A stretch of DNA of 16,770 bases, taken from contig JAOXYB010022836.1 of NCBI GenBank assembly GCA_028565635.1, positions 1 through 16,770 of the forward strand, in the 5' to 3' direction. Under the pieces are notes generated by a model. That model was not told the DNA's origin. It ran no database searches and worked only from the letters and a program-made list of their open reading frames with translations. Positions within the stretch are counted from its first letter, which is position 1; each line of letters starts with the position of its first letter. This stretch comes from Phoronis ovalis. Lineage: Eukaryota; Phoronida; Phoronidae. Both the position numbers and the translations under genes were made by a program. Below are positions 1 to 9,686 of this stretch, in pieces.

Positions 1-66
1 TATATGTATATGTATGTATATATGTATATGTATGTATATATGTATATGTATGTATATATGTATATG

Positions 67-102
<36 letters not shown>
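1..102. repeat. Compound microsatellite: 18-bp TATG/TA unit then (TA)n
   Basis: Four perfect copies of an 18-bp unit (TATATGTATATGTATGTA) fill 1-72, followed by a run of about 15 TA dinucleotides. It continues to or past the left edge. Confidence 0.95.
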
Positions 103-108
<6 letters not shown>

Positions 109-708
109 GGCATTAGATAGCCAAATGCAGCCATGGTAACAATTGCATCTTGGTAATACTTACTATTATAGTTTTAGTAGTGTGGACAAAATTATTGGAA
201 AGAATTATAATTACTGATGTGCAGTCCATATCTGTCAATGCTCCCGATCTCGTCAGGCGTCTCCCAATTCAGAGGCTCATCTTCCGATCCATATTAAAAA
301 TCTCCCGATTTCAAAATGTTCATGTTTGCAAAATTTTTCGGCTCATATCACGGAAATATACGAAGGAAGCCATATAGCAGTCACCAAATTGGCATGTGCA
401 ATAAATGACACTGACTGTAAATATTTTTTTTGTTATTTTTAATGAAATAAGTTAAAAGGTCAAAATAAAAATGCATTGAATACTATCAAAGTAGTCCAAA
501 ATGGCTCAGAATGCATCAAATTAAGCCATTTTTTCGAAAATTTATGGGGGAGCGTTCCGTTGGACCCCCCTTGCCTTTAGCACATCATCGCTCCCTTGGG
601 AAAATCTCCCTATCTGGCATTTTCCAAAGTTGACAGGTATGGCAGTCAAGCAATTATTAGAAAGCATATTGTACGGAAAAAATATGTAATAATTTTCTTT
701 TTTTTCAG
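103..708. other. Upstream intron or flank of gene A
   Basis: No exon with both splice sites and matching phase was found here. The stretch contains a cluster of CTCCCGAT-like motifs at 241, 261, 281 and 302 (spacing 20, 20, 21 bp) and two looser ones near 589-612. The open frame at 150-377 has hydrophobic, intron-like content and is not supported. The polypyrimidine tract of the first visible exon ends this stretch. Confidence 0.6.
241..311. repeat. Degenerate 20-bp periodic repeat (CTCCCGATYT)
   Basis: CTCCCGATCT, CTCCCAATTC, CTTCCGATCC and CTCCCGATTT start at 241, 261, 281 and 302. The sequence between them is diverged, so this is an old or coincidental array. Confidence 0.45.
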
Positions 709-806
709 TATAAATATGACTTGGCATACAGAGTATTAGAAGCAACAGAATTGGAACGAATTGCTAAAAGAAAACTGAAGAAATCCAAGAACGATAAAGA
801 GAAAAT
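709..806 (+). CDS. Gene A internal exon 1 (first visible)
   Basis: The acceptor is a long T-run ending in CAG at 706-708. The frame opens at TAT 709 and reads YKYDLAYRVLEATELERIAK followed by a Lys-rich stretch. It ends after two bases of a codon (AT) before GT 807. The donor (AAAAT/GTTAGC) is weak, but joining to 2051 gives ATA-AGT-GAT and stays open, which supports it. The sequence is strongly basic and suggests an amphipathic helix. The exon has 98 nt and is internal, so the gene continues upstream. Confidence 0.75.
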
Positions 807-3800
807 GTTAGCAAATTATTACTGTTTTTTTTTGTATGCAATTTTATTGTATATCGTACTTTTGGGTTGTGATGCAAATTAATGCGTGTACAAATAGTAG
901 ATTATTTACTGATCATACAAAATGATTCAACTCAAACTACAATACATGGCATAAATTGTAGTTGTTATAGATAGGGGTTGTTAGGGATCATGCAAAAATA
1001 ATTCAAAATTACTTCAAGCTACATTGTTTGGTAGTATCTCCTTGCTTTGGTTTTTGTGCTTCTGTTTATTATGTCCATCCACGTAGTGACTGGGTATATA
1101 GTCGTACTGAAGGCATTGTCATCGTATGTAACACTTTTCTTTGTCTCGTGTTAACAGCTTCAGTTTTCACCCGGTCAGCTTCATATTCAAGACAAGGTAA
1201 ACACAGTTCAAAGTGCAGATCACTTATAATTTTGGCCGCCGGCGCGTAACGTGCTTTGGGTCTGTTTTTTGGCTAAAATCACGAAAAGGGTTGGTTTTTT
1301 GGAGGTGTGGCACTTCCTAAGGGGTGTTGTTTGGAAGTTTCACTTCGTTAGGGTAATCGTTAAAATTTCACTTCGTTAGGGGTGCAAATACAGTCAAGAA
1401 AACTTAATATGTTTACCAGAATGTGTATTCCCCGTCATATGAAAGTTACTTCCTGAATTGATGCTATTTTGAGAATGACCTTTTAAAATACGGCATATGA
1501 TTGGTCAGGTCAGGGTTAACATATCACGTGATCCACTTCCTTAGGGGCGTATTTTTTCAAAAAAAGCGCTTCCTTAGGGGTGTATTTTTTTAAAAAAATC
1601 ACTTCCTTAGGAGTGTATTTTTTGCAGAATTCACTTTGTTAGGGGATTTTTTGAAAGTCATGTTGGAACATGGGTACCCACTTTCATATTGACCGCCCCC
1701 AACACATCAGACAGCACATACAGTCATTTTGAATAAGAGTACCCGACCAAAACACAGATAAACCAGATTCTAATCCATGATGTATTTTATTCTTTTTTAA
1801 TGTAAAAAATCAATAATGTTAAAAAAATATGATCCTACACATTGGATGGGCATTAGACATGACAAATGTTTTGTATGAATGCATTGCAATAACCCATAGA
1901 CAAACATGTTGTAAGTACTATGCACAGATAGTGATGTCTAGTTTGACCAATAAAACTTAAAAGCTACCTTTTAAGCGTTTGGCTGAGATTATAATTATTG
2001 CTGAACTGATTTACATTTAGTGTCTTAACTCATGTTCTGTTCTTCTACAGAAGTGATTCCAGCTGTTACGTACCAATTTTGCCAAAGCTAAAAAAGAATT
2101 CACGAAGGATTGTTTTATACAAAGATGCCGACAGACTGACTGAGTATGCTAGTGAAGTGTTTGTAAGTATTGTACAGATACTAAAGACATGAACATCTGA
2201 TTTTGGAAATTTGTAAAAGCATTTTTAACAACATACATTTTACAAGTGACTACTTTTATGCAGTTCAAGTAATGCTAAATTAAGTTTAAACATTTTTGTG
2301 TCAATACATATTTCCCTTAATTGCAAAACTGGATTCTACATAACTGGAAAACATTTATATGGCTATCTGCAGCTAGGATCACCAAAATACCACAAATCTA
2401 ATCCGTAAGGCAAAGAGAAATTTTTGAATGTTTCATTCAATTTCCAGCAATTTGATGTTCTCTTGAATATTTTAAATACATCAGTTTTGCCTTGCCGCTG
2501 CCACTCTGCATTACCATTGTTGCTACAGTACAGATATTTTTTTTTCAGGAGAGTTTGCCAGTGAAGAAGTTACATACTATACATCGCTATCGTCCCAGCA
2601 CAAAGATAAGAAACACTGCAAACTACGGAAAAGTTCAGAATTACTCCCGCCATGTTGGCACTATGCTACACACAGAGACATATATCCAGTATTATAAAAA
2701 AGAGGGTCTCCATATGGGGAATCCAACAAAAGCTGAAAGGTTTACTAGATTGAAACAGGTAAAAAATAGTTATAATGCCTGGCAATTATTCTTTACCCTA
2801 AGAGTGGCATTAGATCTTGATTCATGCTGGAATGAGGACTCTGAAAACTGTATTATACCTAAGTAGGCAATATATCAAATTTTATTTCCATTAATCATTG
2901 TTGAGACATGATCTGATATAATTTCTGTTAAAATATTTCGTACCATTAATAAAACAAGTTTGCTACGTGGAACAAAAATTGAAATCCATATTTCATGAAA
3001 TTCACAACAAAACTCAATGGTGGTTAATATATATTTTTAAAATGGTATAATTATTTCTTATAAATATTTAGGTTTCAGGAGACATTTTGCATGGGTCCTA
3101 AATGAAAAACTGTCATTTTCATCAATTGTTGTGATATTTACGAAATGTACAAGCTATCATGATTATTTTTTTCAAACTTAGAAAGTTCCTTTTAAAACTC
3201 TGTGAAACATCTGAAATTACATGACGCCATAATAAAAAACAACCAATTTTTATACTCCTCCTATCAAGCATGTCAAATGACTTTCTTGTATCTAACAAAG
3301 AACACAATTGTCAAGATTTCTTGTCTTGTTAAAGCTACAACCGTTTTTAATATTGTTACTTATTTCTCAACCTAATTTTTTTCAGAAAAAATCTTCTGAG
3401 AGTAGATCTGAACTTTCGTCCCTCTATGATGCACCTGTTGAAAAACAGTCTTCAAATAAATTTCCAAATATAAATTCTGCAAGCGAAGCACAGCATGACT
3501 TTAACAACACCATCAGAAGTGATGCTAACTCTTCACTTAGATATTCCAAAAGTGAATGTGGCATAGCTTTATGGGGTACTGGAAGTAGGAGTGGTTACCA
3601 AAGCCGAGCTACATATCCTGGAGACTATTCTAGCAGGACTCCATCACGAACAGAAAGTAGAATTTCCCAAAAAAGTGAGCGTACTATAAAGTCATACCGA
3701 TACAGTAGTGATGAAGATGATGAAAAATACAGTGACCTATTTGAAGATGAGTCCAGTTCTGAATTTAACGATGAAGTTATTGTTTATTTAGAAGATAGTG

Positions 3801-6800
3801 ATGAGGTAACAGATATTGACGAAAGACCTTCAAGAAAGCCACCAAGTAATAATATCTTTAGACTAGAAAGTACAAGTAGGTGTCATAGTCAGACTTCTGG
3901 TAGTGATGATTATGACCACAGAAGTAAAAGTAAGTCTTCCATAAAAAATGATGATGATGACAGATGTCATAGCCAATCTCCATTGCAAGAGGACGACAAA
4001 AAGAACCACAGTAATTGTTCATCTGATTTTGAAGATCATCAAAGTGTTGTTTCCATTAGTAATCAACATAATATTTCACAAAGGCAAACTTATATTGAAG
4101 ATGACTGTCTTGTTTCTAATTGTTCAAAGCAACCAAATCATTTCGATGATGGTCGCCAAAGCATCGTTTCCAATACTTCCAGTAACCATCAGCATAGTAA
4201 TTTCTCCAGACAGTCAAATGATGATCAGAACAGTATTTCTCCAAAACAGTCAGCAGAAACTAAGTATAATAATCAGAAGAAACCTATTGATAATTATATT
4301 AGTAGTGATAGTCAAAAAAGTAGTACAGCATCTTTGAAGTCAGATTCAAGATCTCTATCAAAACATGATGAACTCAAAAATAATGCCCTTGAGCCTTTTG
4401 ACATGAGATCAAATATAAGTAGTGAACAAGTTAGCACTGGTTCCAACAGTGACAATGAAAACATAATGCATGAAAATATTCCAAGCAGACAATCTATTAA
4501 AAGATCACTGAGTGCCAACAGCAACAATGACTTGAAAATAAGAAATTCAGAAATAAGACTCTGCAACAAAAGCAAAGATAGTAGTAAAATAAGTTTGAAT
4601 CATGAATACTCTTTGTCAGAAACTTCAAAACCACAGTCTTCAAGGCAACTAGCACAAACTGATGACTGTGTAGAGAACAGCGATGAACATAACATTGCTT
4701 CACAAAAGCAGAGTTCAACAAGCTTCCATGCAAATGATATGGATAAACTGAATGACAATAAGGAAGAAAACTTGAGCACTTCAGAGTATGAAGAACAATT
4801 TGGTTCTAATAATTCTTTTGAATCTTTAACAGATAATGAAAATGCTTCATGTATAGATTTGAAGAACAATATGAAAAACTTGGGATCCAAAGAAAATGTG
4901 AAAAATCCTTCAGTTCACGAATCAACTTCAGATGACGAAAAGAAGTTTGCCAAAACCTTTGATAAGAGCCTTTCGTCAAAGGAAAATATTTCAGCTTCCC
5001 AATGTAGTAGTGCTGCTAGTGTTAGAAGTGAAGAATCTACTCCTAAATGTCAAACAAATTCAAGAAAGGGTAGTGTTCCAAGTGTTACAGGTGAACATAC
5101 AAGGAGTCAAGCATCCGAAAATTTAAGAAGTGATAGTGTTTCAAGTCTTCGGAGCAAAAGCTCAAGAAGCAATGGTGATTTAAGTCCTGGAAACAAAGAA
5201 CCTAATGAAATTCATAGATCTCAACCTACATCAAGAAGTAATAGTGTGTCTGGTATCAGAAGTGAACATTTAGGTAAAAGTGGCCAGTCAAACATTTTGG
5301 AAAACTTGCAAGGGGTTCCATCTGTTGGTAGAAATGATAGCAGCTCAAGCATTGGAAGTAAAAAATCTCAAACGAAATCAATTAAGAACAGTGTTGTTAG
5401 TCTTAGAAGTGAACATTTAGATAGAAGTGACAAGTCAGATGCTTTTGAAAGACCTCCTTCCAGAAACTTTCAAGGAGCTAGGTCTATCAGCAGAAATGAT
5501 AGCAACTTAAGTATTAGAAGTGAGAAATCCAATGCAAGTCAAAAATCTCAAATTTCAAGAAGTAATAGTGTTACAAGTATCAGAAGTGAACATTTAGATA
5601 AAAGTAGAAAGTCTGAATTTTCTGAAAAAGTTCCTTCTGGAAACTTGCAAGGATCTAAGTCTATCAGTAGAAATTATAGCAATTCGAGTGTTAGAAGTGA
5701 GAAATCCAATGTAAGTCAAAAATCTCAAACTTCAAGAAATAATAGTGTTTCAAGTGTCAGAAGTGAACATTTAGATAGAAGTGACAGTAGAAGTGAGAAA
5801 TCAAATGCAAGTCAAAAATCTCAAACTTCAAGAAATAATAGTGTTTCAAGTAACAGAAATGAACATTTAGATGAAAGTAGCAAATCTGAATTTTTGGAAA
5901 GACTCCCTTCTGGAAATTTGCAAGGAGCTAAGTCTATCAGTAGAAATGATAGTAACACAAGTGTTACAAGTGAGAAATCAAATGCAAGTCAAAAATCTCA
6001 AACTTCAAGAGATAATCGTGTTTCAAGTGTCAGAAGTGAACATTTAGATAAAAGTAGAAAGTCTGAATTTTCTAAAAAACTGCCTAGTGGAAACTTGCAA
6101 GGAGCTAAGTCTATCAGTAGAAATGATAGCAACTCAAGTGTTACAAGTGATAAATCAAATGTAAGTCAAAGTATGAGAAGTGAACATTCAGATAAAAGCA
6201 GCAAATCTGAAGTTTTCGATAGACCTCCTTCTGGAAACATGCAGAAGGTCCGATCTAACAGCAGAAATAACTTAAGAAGTTCCTGTGATAGCAAACTTAG
6301 TGTAAAATCAAACAGCAAAGAAAGTTTACAAAGTCAGACATCTAATATGTCTAGCAGCAGCAGGAACCAATCCTCTGAACATGAAAACAACAAGAACATT
6401 AGTAGCGCTGACATTTTGCATGATAGCATACAAGCTTCACATGGAAACCATTCAAACATCTTAAATTCTGCTTCAGCAGAAAATCTGAAATCTGACAGCA
6501 GTGATAACAATTGCAAAAATACTTCTGAGTACCTAAACACTGTAAATAATGATAAAGATTTGGAAGCACATTCTAATGATAATCCAAGTGGTGCAAGCAA
6601 TGATAGCTTAGAATCAGATACCAATGATAAAACTACAATTCAAGATGGTAACCAAATATCAAATGACCACAGCCAAGAATACACCCCCAGCATATGTAGT
6701 CACAGAAATGGTAGTCTAGGAAATGTTGATGGAAAACTTGAGGACAGTCAGCTAGGTGCTAGTAATTCTAATGTGAATGGAGATGTCAATCATTTAGATG

Positions 6801-7129
6801 ATCAGTGTAACCATGTTGATGATTGTCATGGTATCAAAGATGGATCTCTTGGAGATGATAATTATAATCATTATATCCCAGATAAAAACACTACTGATTA
6901 TGAATACCATGGCGACAAAAATGGAGTTCAGAGTGATACTGATGAAAATAATCAACACATTTATGACAAATATTCAAAAAGTAAGGCTAGTGGAGATAAG
7001 TTGAAAGATCTGAATGCTACAGACTCAAATGATTCACAGTTCACTGCCTCTAAAGAAAGAGACCCTGACACTGCTAGCATTCACACATATGTCTCTGTAG
7101 AACATGTTGAGCATGTTAATTTAAATTGA
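709..7129 (+). CDS. Gene A (3' part): multi-exon gene for a Ser/Asn-rich repeat protein of unknown family
   Basis: Four exons join in phase: 709-806, 2051-2162, 2549-2758 and 3386-7129. They give 1,387 residues ending at TGA 7127-7129. The first visible exon has a good acceptor and no credible start, so the N-terminus lies upstream of the window. Residues 1-140 (exons 1-3) are of ordinary composition, basic and tyrosine-rich, with short stretches such as YRVLEATELERIAKR and HTETYIQYYKKEG; this is probably the conserved part. Residues 141-1387 are low-complexity Ser/Asn/Asp/Lys/Gln sequence: an acidic stretch near 246-292 (SSDEDDEKYSDLFEDES), a 59-residue tandem repeat at about 710-1100, and an Asp/Asn/His-rich C-terminus. 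No membrane segment, signal or catalytic motif is visible. RSxS, SxSE and SDDE contexts are abundant, so heavy phosphorylation by basophilic and CK2-type kinases is plausible (inference). A scaffold or cytoskeleton/nuclear-associated disordered protein is possible, but I recognise no family. Confidence 0.82.
1311..1655. repeat. Degenerate about 30-33 bp repeats in intron 1 of gene A
   Basis: The motif CACTTCSTTAGGGGTGTATT followed by a T-run and an A-run recurs at 1534, 1567, 1600 and 1632 (spacing 33, 33, 32). Related copies are at 1311, 1341 and 1369. About 165 bp of unrelated sequence separates the two clusters. It lies within the 1.24-kb intron, whose remainder holds nothing else I can support. 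Confidence 0.8.
2051..2162 (+). CDS. Gene A internal exon 2
   Basis: The acceptor TTCTTCTACAG ends at 2050 and the donor TTT/GTAAGT is at 2163. The exon begins with the last base of the codon shared with exon 1 and ends in phase 0. It encodes SDSSCYVPILPKLKKNSRR and then a stretch ending LTEYASEVF. It was too short to stand out by length and is supported by splice sites and phase agreement on both sides. Confidence 0.8.
2549..2758 (+). CDS. Gene A internal exon 3
   Basis: The acceptor is TTTTTTTTTCAG ending at 2548 and the donor is CAG/GTAAAA at 2759. The exon is exactly 70 codons, phase 0 to phase 0. It encodes ESLPVKKLHTIHRYRPSTK followed by a Tyr/His-rich segment ending in KAERFTRLKQ. The frame stays open upstream to an ATG at 2492, but the splice acceptor and the phase match with exon 2 argue that this ATG is intronic. 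This exon and exon 2 are the best probes for homologues because they are not low-complexity. Confidence 0.85.
2759..3385 (+). other. Gene A intron 3
   Basis: AT-rich sequence between the donor at 2759 and the acceptor ending at 3385. I see no repeats, RNA genes or further exons. The short minus-strand frame at 3122-3307 has no support. Confidence 0.65.
3386..7129 (+). CDS. Gene A terminal exon: 3.7-kb Ser-rich disordered tail
   Basis: The acceptor (CCTAATTTTTTTCAG) ends at 3385. From AAA 3386 the frame is open for 1,247 codons to TGA 7127-7129. It could also be read from an ATG at 3308, but the acceptor lies downstream of that ATG and phase 0 agrees with exon 3, so the exon start is preferred. 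The order of regions is: an SR/Tyr segment (SRSGYQSRATYPGDYSSRT), acidic runs, Ser/Asn/Gln-rich spacers, the 59-residue repeat array (nt about 5050-6260), Ser/Asn/Asp-rich sequence, and an Asp/Asn/His-rich end finishing VEHVEHVNLN. An uninterrupted coding exon this long in AT-rich DNA without a stop is strong evidence of selection on the frame. Confidence 0.9.
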   Translation, partial: KKSSESRSELSSLYDAPVEKQSSNKFPNINSASEAQHDFNNTIRSDANSSLRYSKSECGIALWGTGSRSGYQSRATYPGDYSSRTPSRTESRISQKSERTIKSYRYSSDEDDEKYSDLFEDESSSEFNDEVIVYLEDSDEVTDIDERPSRKPPSNNIFRLESTSRCHSQTSGSDDYDHRSKSKSSIKNDDDDRCHSQSPLQEDDKKNHSNCSSDFEDHQSVVSISNQHNISQRQTYIEDDCLVSNCSKQPNHFDDGRQSIVSNTSSNHQHSNFSRQSNDDQNSISPKQSAETKYNNQKKPIDNYISSDSQKSSTASLKSDSRSLSKHDELKNNALEPFDMRSNISSEQVSTGSNSDNENIMHENIPSRQSIKRSLSANSNNDLKIRNSEIRLCNKSKDSSKISLNHEYSLSETSKPQSSRQLAQTDDCVENSDEHNIASQKQSSTSFHANDMDKLNDNKEENLSTSEYEEQFGSNNSFESLTDNENASCIDLKNNMKNLGSKENVKNPSVHESTSDDEKKFAKTFDKSLSSKENISASQCSSAASVRSEESTPKCQTNSRKGSVPSVTGEHTRSQASENLRSDSVSSLRSKSSRSNGDLSPGNKEPNEIHRSQPTSRSNSVSGIRSEHLGKSGQSNILENLQGVPSVGRNDSSSSIGSKKSQTKSIKNSVVSLRSEHLDRSDKSDAFERPPSRNFQGARSISRNDSNLSIRSEKSNASQKSQISRSNSVTSIRSEHLDKSRKSEFSEKVPSGNLQGSKSISRNYSNSSVRSEKSNVSQKSQTSRNNSVSSVRSEHLDRSDSRSEKSNASQKSQTSRNNSVSSNRNEHLDESSKSEFLERLPSGNLQGAKSISRNDSNTSVTSEKSNASQKSQTSRDNRVSSVRSEHLDKSRKSEFSKKLPSGNLQGAKSISRNDSNSSVTSDKSNVSQSMRSEHSDKSSKSEVFDRPPSGNMQKVRSNSRNNLRSSCDSKLSVKSNSKESLQSQTSNMSSSSRNQSSEHENNKNISSADILHDSIQASHGNHSNILNSASAENLKSDSSDNNCKNTSEYLNTVNNDKDLEAHSNDNPSGASNDSLESDTNDKTTIQDGNQISNDHSQEYTPSICSHRNGSLGNVDGKLEDSQLGASNSNVNGDVNHLDDQCNHVDDCHGIKDGSLGDDNYNHYIPDKNTTDYEYHGDKNGVQSDTDENNQHIYDKYSKSKASGDKLKDLNATDSNDSQFTASKERDPDTASIHTYVSVEHVEHVNLN
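5050..6260 (+). repeat. Coding tandem repeat, 177 nt (59 residues) per full unit
   Basis: The landmark AGAAGTGAACATTTAG (RSEHL) recurs at 5258, 5405, 5582, 5759, 5855 (AGAAAT variant), 6032 and 6176 (last bases changed). A degenerate older copy is near 5085. Spacings are 147, 177, 177, 96, 177 and 144 nt, all multiples of three, so every length change is a whole-codon deletion. Consensus landmarks in order are SRNDSNSSVRSEKS, NASQKSQTSRNNSVSS, VRSEHLDKS and SGNLQGAKSI. In my consensus 18 of 59 positions are Ser. Central copies are nearly identical, while the edge copies have diverged, as expected for unequal exchange. Confidence 0.92.
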
Positions 7130-7345
7130 AAACTAGGAGATAACTAGACTTTATAACTTGTTTCAATTGGATCCATGTATAACAAAGTAAATGCCATCAA
7201 GATGTGCAACAAATGTTAGTGAGGTATTTTACTTTAGTTTGAGAAGTGTAGTAAAACTTCAAGTATGTTGGAATGATCATGAATAGTCACCAATATAAGT
7301 TTTGCAGTTTCCAAATAAAATAAACTATCTCTTATGATAATGTTC
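7130..7345 (+). other. Gene A 3' UTR
   Basis: This is the sequence after the TGA stop, ending shortly after two overlapping AATAAA signals. No further open frame or downstream splice acceptor that continues the protein is visible. The exact cleavage site cannot be read from the sequence. Confidence 0.6.
7314..7324 (+). terminator. Overlapping poly(A) signals of gene A
   Basis: AATAAA occurs at 7314-7319 and again at 7319-7324, about 190 nt after the stop codon, and GT/T-rich sequence (ATGTTCTGTAG) follows. This is a normal distance and layout for cleavage and polyadenylation. Confidence 0.65.
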
Positions 7346-8181
7346 TGTAGAATTCTATATAGAGCTTTATTGCAAGGTCCAAATGTCCTAATACATGACT
7401 TTGTTGGAGAAATGTTCTAATAATTTCGAAGAGCATTGCAGCAAGTTGCTATAGAAGCAAGTTTTTTCATCCATAGTTGGTATTTACCTGAGTTACATAA
7501 AGATCATTCTCACTTGCCTTGTTGCTTTTTTGTGCACATCCTGAACTTTGACAACTTTATCTGAAACATTGTAAATACATTTTTTCATGAGGGCACATTT
7601 GAAGTCTACTCCATTTAAGATCCCTATGCATTTGATTTACATTGCTATTTATGAGCCCTTAGTATGTGCCACTTTGTTTTACATCTTTTGTAGCATATCT
7701 TGTAATTTTTTGTTACGAGTTGCCCACACCACATCTGACCACATCACAATATTCCAACCTTGTTCAGTAGTACTAGTGATTTTACAACATATCTAGTGTC
7801 CCTCTGTTTTCTCTTTTCAACATCATGTGCACACACTCAGTACTTTTTATTCTATTTTAAGTAAGATATATCATTTTACTAGCTTTTCGAACTTCATCTG
7901 GGCCAAAACAAAAGCATCCATCTGTAACGAGTTCATTAGTTTCTTATATTTTTTTTGTATTTTTCATTTTTCACTAGTATTCTACACACTGATATGAGAA
8001 TAATTAAAATAGGAAACCGAAATACTTGTACAAACAATCTATTAGTCTCTCAATATAAAAGTCTTTCCATTCACCCTCGCCTTCTTGTTCTCACTACAAC
8101 AACCATATTGTATCACACCTCTGGAAATTCTCGCTTGAACTTTCACCAATAACTATAGACCATACTGCAACCATCCCACAA
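7346..8181. other. Intergenic stretch, possible decayed element
   Basis: No supported gene. On the minus strand around 7590-7790 some short protein-like fragments can be read between stops (for example GWNIVMWSDVVWATRNKKLQ). They could be the remains of a retroelement or gene, but they are broken by many stops and I cannot name a family. Confidence 0.4.
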
Positions 8182-8273
8182 AGTCTTTCCTACATCCAAT
8201 ATTCTTCCTTGGTATAAACTTATAACTAGTCTTTCCTACATCCAATATTCTTCCTTGGTAAAAAGTTATAACT
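8182..8273. repeat. 46-bp tandem duplication, two copies
   Basis: AGTCTTTCCTACATCCAATA and the bases after it start at 8182 and again at 8228. The copies differ at only a few bases near the end (GGTATAAAC versus GGTAAAAAG), so this is a recent duplication. Confidence 0.93.
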
Positions 8274-9180
8274 TCTTCTCACAAGGAGCAGCAGATCTCA
8301 ACTGATGCTTTCTTCAACTCCTATCTATTTACATAACACTCTATACAACTTGGTACCTAATTTACATAATACAAGGGGCTCCACACAACTGTGGACAGTA
8401 ATGCCAATTATCATTCAGCTATTACAACACCATCTTAAACCACACTTTTGTAAAAACAATATATGTCTACATCGTGGCAATCTTGTATTTGGCAGCCATA
8501 TATTGAATGTCCTACAAGGACGAAAATTGTGCATGTGGCAGTTCTTACTTTTACATTGTGTGCTTCTTTACCCTTTAGGAATATTACAGATGTCAGATTA
8601 AGATATCCTTTTGTAAGAACACTGAATCTTTGGCGACCATCTTTGATTTAGCGGCATTTTGACTACATTTTGGATATTGCTTGAACAGAAATAGTTTACA
8701 ATGTCAAATTCTATATCTGTGGCAAGTTTTGTTATGCTGCGCATGCAGAAAAAATAATTGCAGCAAAGTAAAAAGGAAAATATGCATTAATAAGCATAAA
8801 TCACATTTGTGAAACCACAAAAACACCGTTTCCAGCAGTCTGCTGCATCGCGCCATATTTTTATGGGAAAATTTTTGATGATAATAGTTTGCATTCACAT
8901 CCTGAAAATATTTTTTAAATTGGAAAAATGCACTTTTTCATTTATACGTTTATATAATTAAGTATGTTCAGACACGATTGAAAAAATGACTTAGTAAATG
9001 CAGTCTCGTTTTAGATTACGACATCTACCCATGATGGGTCTTTCATTCCATTACATCTATATGTAACTCAGTTTCAAATGAATTAAGACTTTTCATTTAG
9101 TCTCGGAACTTTTTTTTTTATTAATTGACTTTTGCTTAAATTGATTAAACCCCTAAAGAAATATTAATTCCAGGAGTACA
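8274..9180. other. Intergenic stretch without supported features
   Basis: Overlapping short frames at 8305-8651 and 8704-8898 are Cys/His/Leu-rich and mutually incompatible, as expected of noncoding DNA. No RNA gene, inverted repeat or splice pair was found. Confidence 0.5.
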
Positions 9181-9189
9181 AATACGTTA

Positions 9190-9293
9190 ATATTCGCCCT
9201 CTCTCTATTAATTAATCGCCCCCTTCTAATAATCGCCGACCTTAAAAGCAGTTGTTTTAACAATCGCCCAGAGCGATTATCTGAGAAAATACG
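9190..9293. repeat. Degenerate AATCGCC repeats flanking the fold-back element
   Basis: TTCGCCC, AATCGCCCCC, AATCGCCGACC and AATCGCCCAG occur about 20-35 bp apart, followed by the inverted form GCGATTATC and GAGAAAATACGGTA. It abuts the left arm of the element and may be part of a larger mobile repeat. Confidence 0.5.
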
Positions 9294-9686
9294 GTAAGAT
9301 TAAAATTTCAAAATGGCCGCCACTAAAATCCAACATGGCCGCCAAAAACGCGGAATGTATATCCCGGCTTTCAGTTATTGTATAAATGCTATTTTGGTGA
9401 CAATTAAGAAATGGTTTTATGTGAAAAACAAATTCATTTGATAGCATTTACACAGTCACAGAGTATACTGTGAAGAAATAATTAACAGCCATTTTTTGCA
9501 GCGCTATTCAAAATGGTCACCAGAATTCACATAATTGCCACTGGGAAATCAATGGCTGCCTTGGTGTGGCTCACTGACGTCACAGCAGTATCCATAAGTA
9601 AGAGTTTGGCTCAGATGATATTTATTAGATGTAACCAGATAATATGAGATTGTAATTTCAAAGTGGCTGCTATTATATTCCAATAT
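9294..9686 (+). repeat. Left inverted arm of the fold-back element
   Basis: It starts with GTAAGATTAAAATTTCAAAA and ends near ATTCCAATAT. The arm itself begins and ends with related stretches of about 40 bp (TTTCAAAATGGCCGCC and TTTCAAAGTGGCTGC), with a third related motif (ATTCAAAATGGTCACC) between them. Confidence 0.82.

Noticed and set aside
150-377. 75-aa frame near the left edge
   Set aside because: Hydrophobic start then low-information sequence, no splice or start context, overlaps a repeat-like CTCCCGAT cluster.
2492-2548. ATG at 2492 as the start of a 124-aa protein
   Set aside because: It lies before a clear acceptor at 2548, and the frame also reads through the donor at 2759 into intron.
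3308-3385. ATG at 3308 as the start of the long Ser-rich frame
   Set aside because: A strong pyrimidine tract and AG at 3385 plus phase agreement with exon 3 show this part is intron.
3948-4890. Frames on both strands inside the long exon
   Set aside because: They are shadows of the Ser-rich codon bias in gene A.
7590-7960. Possible LINE or other retroelement fragment on the minus strand
   Set aside because: Protein-like words appear, but stops break every frame and no catalytic motif was seen.
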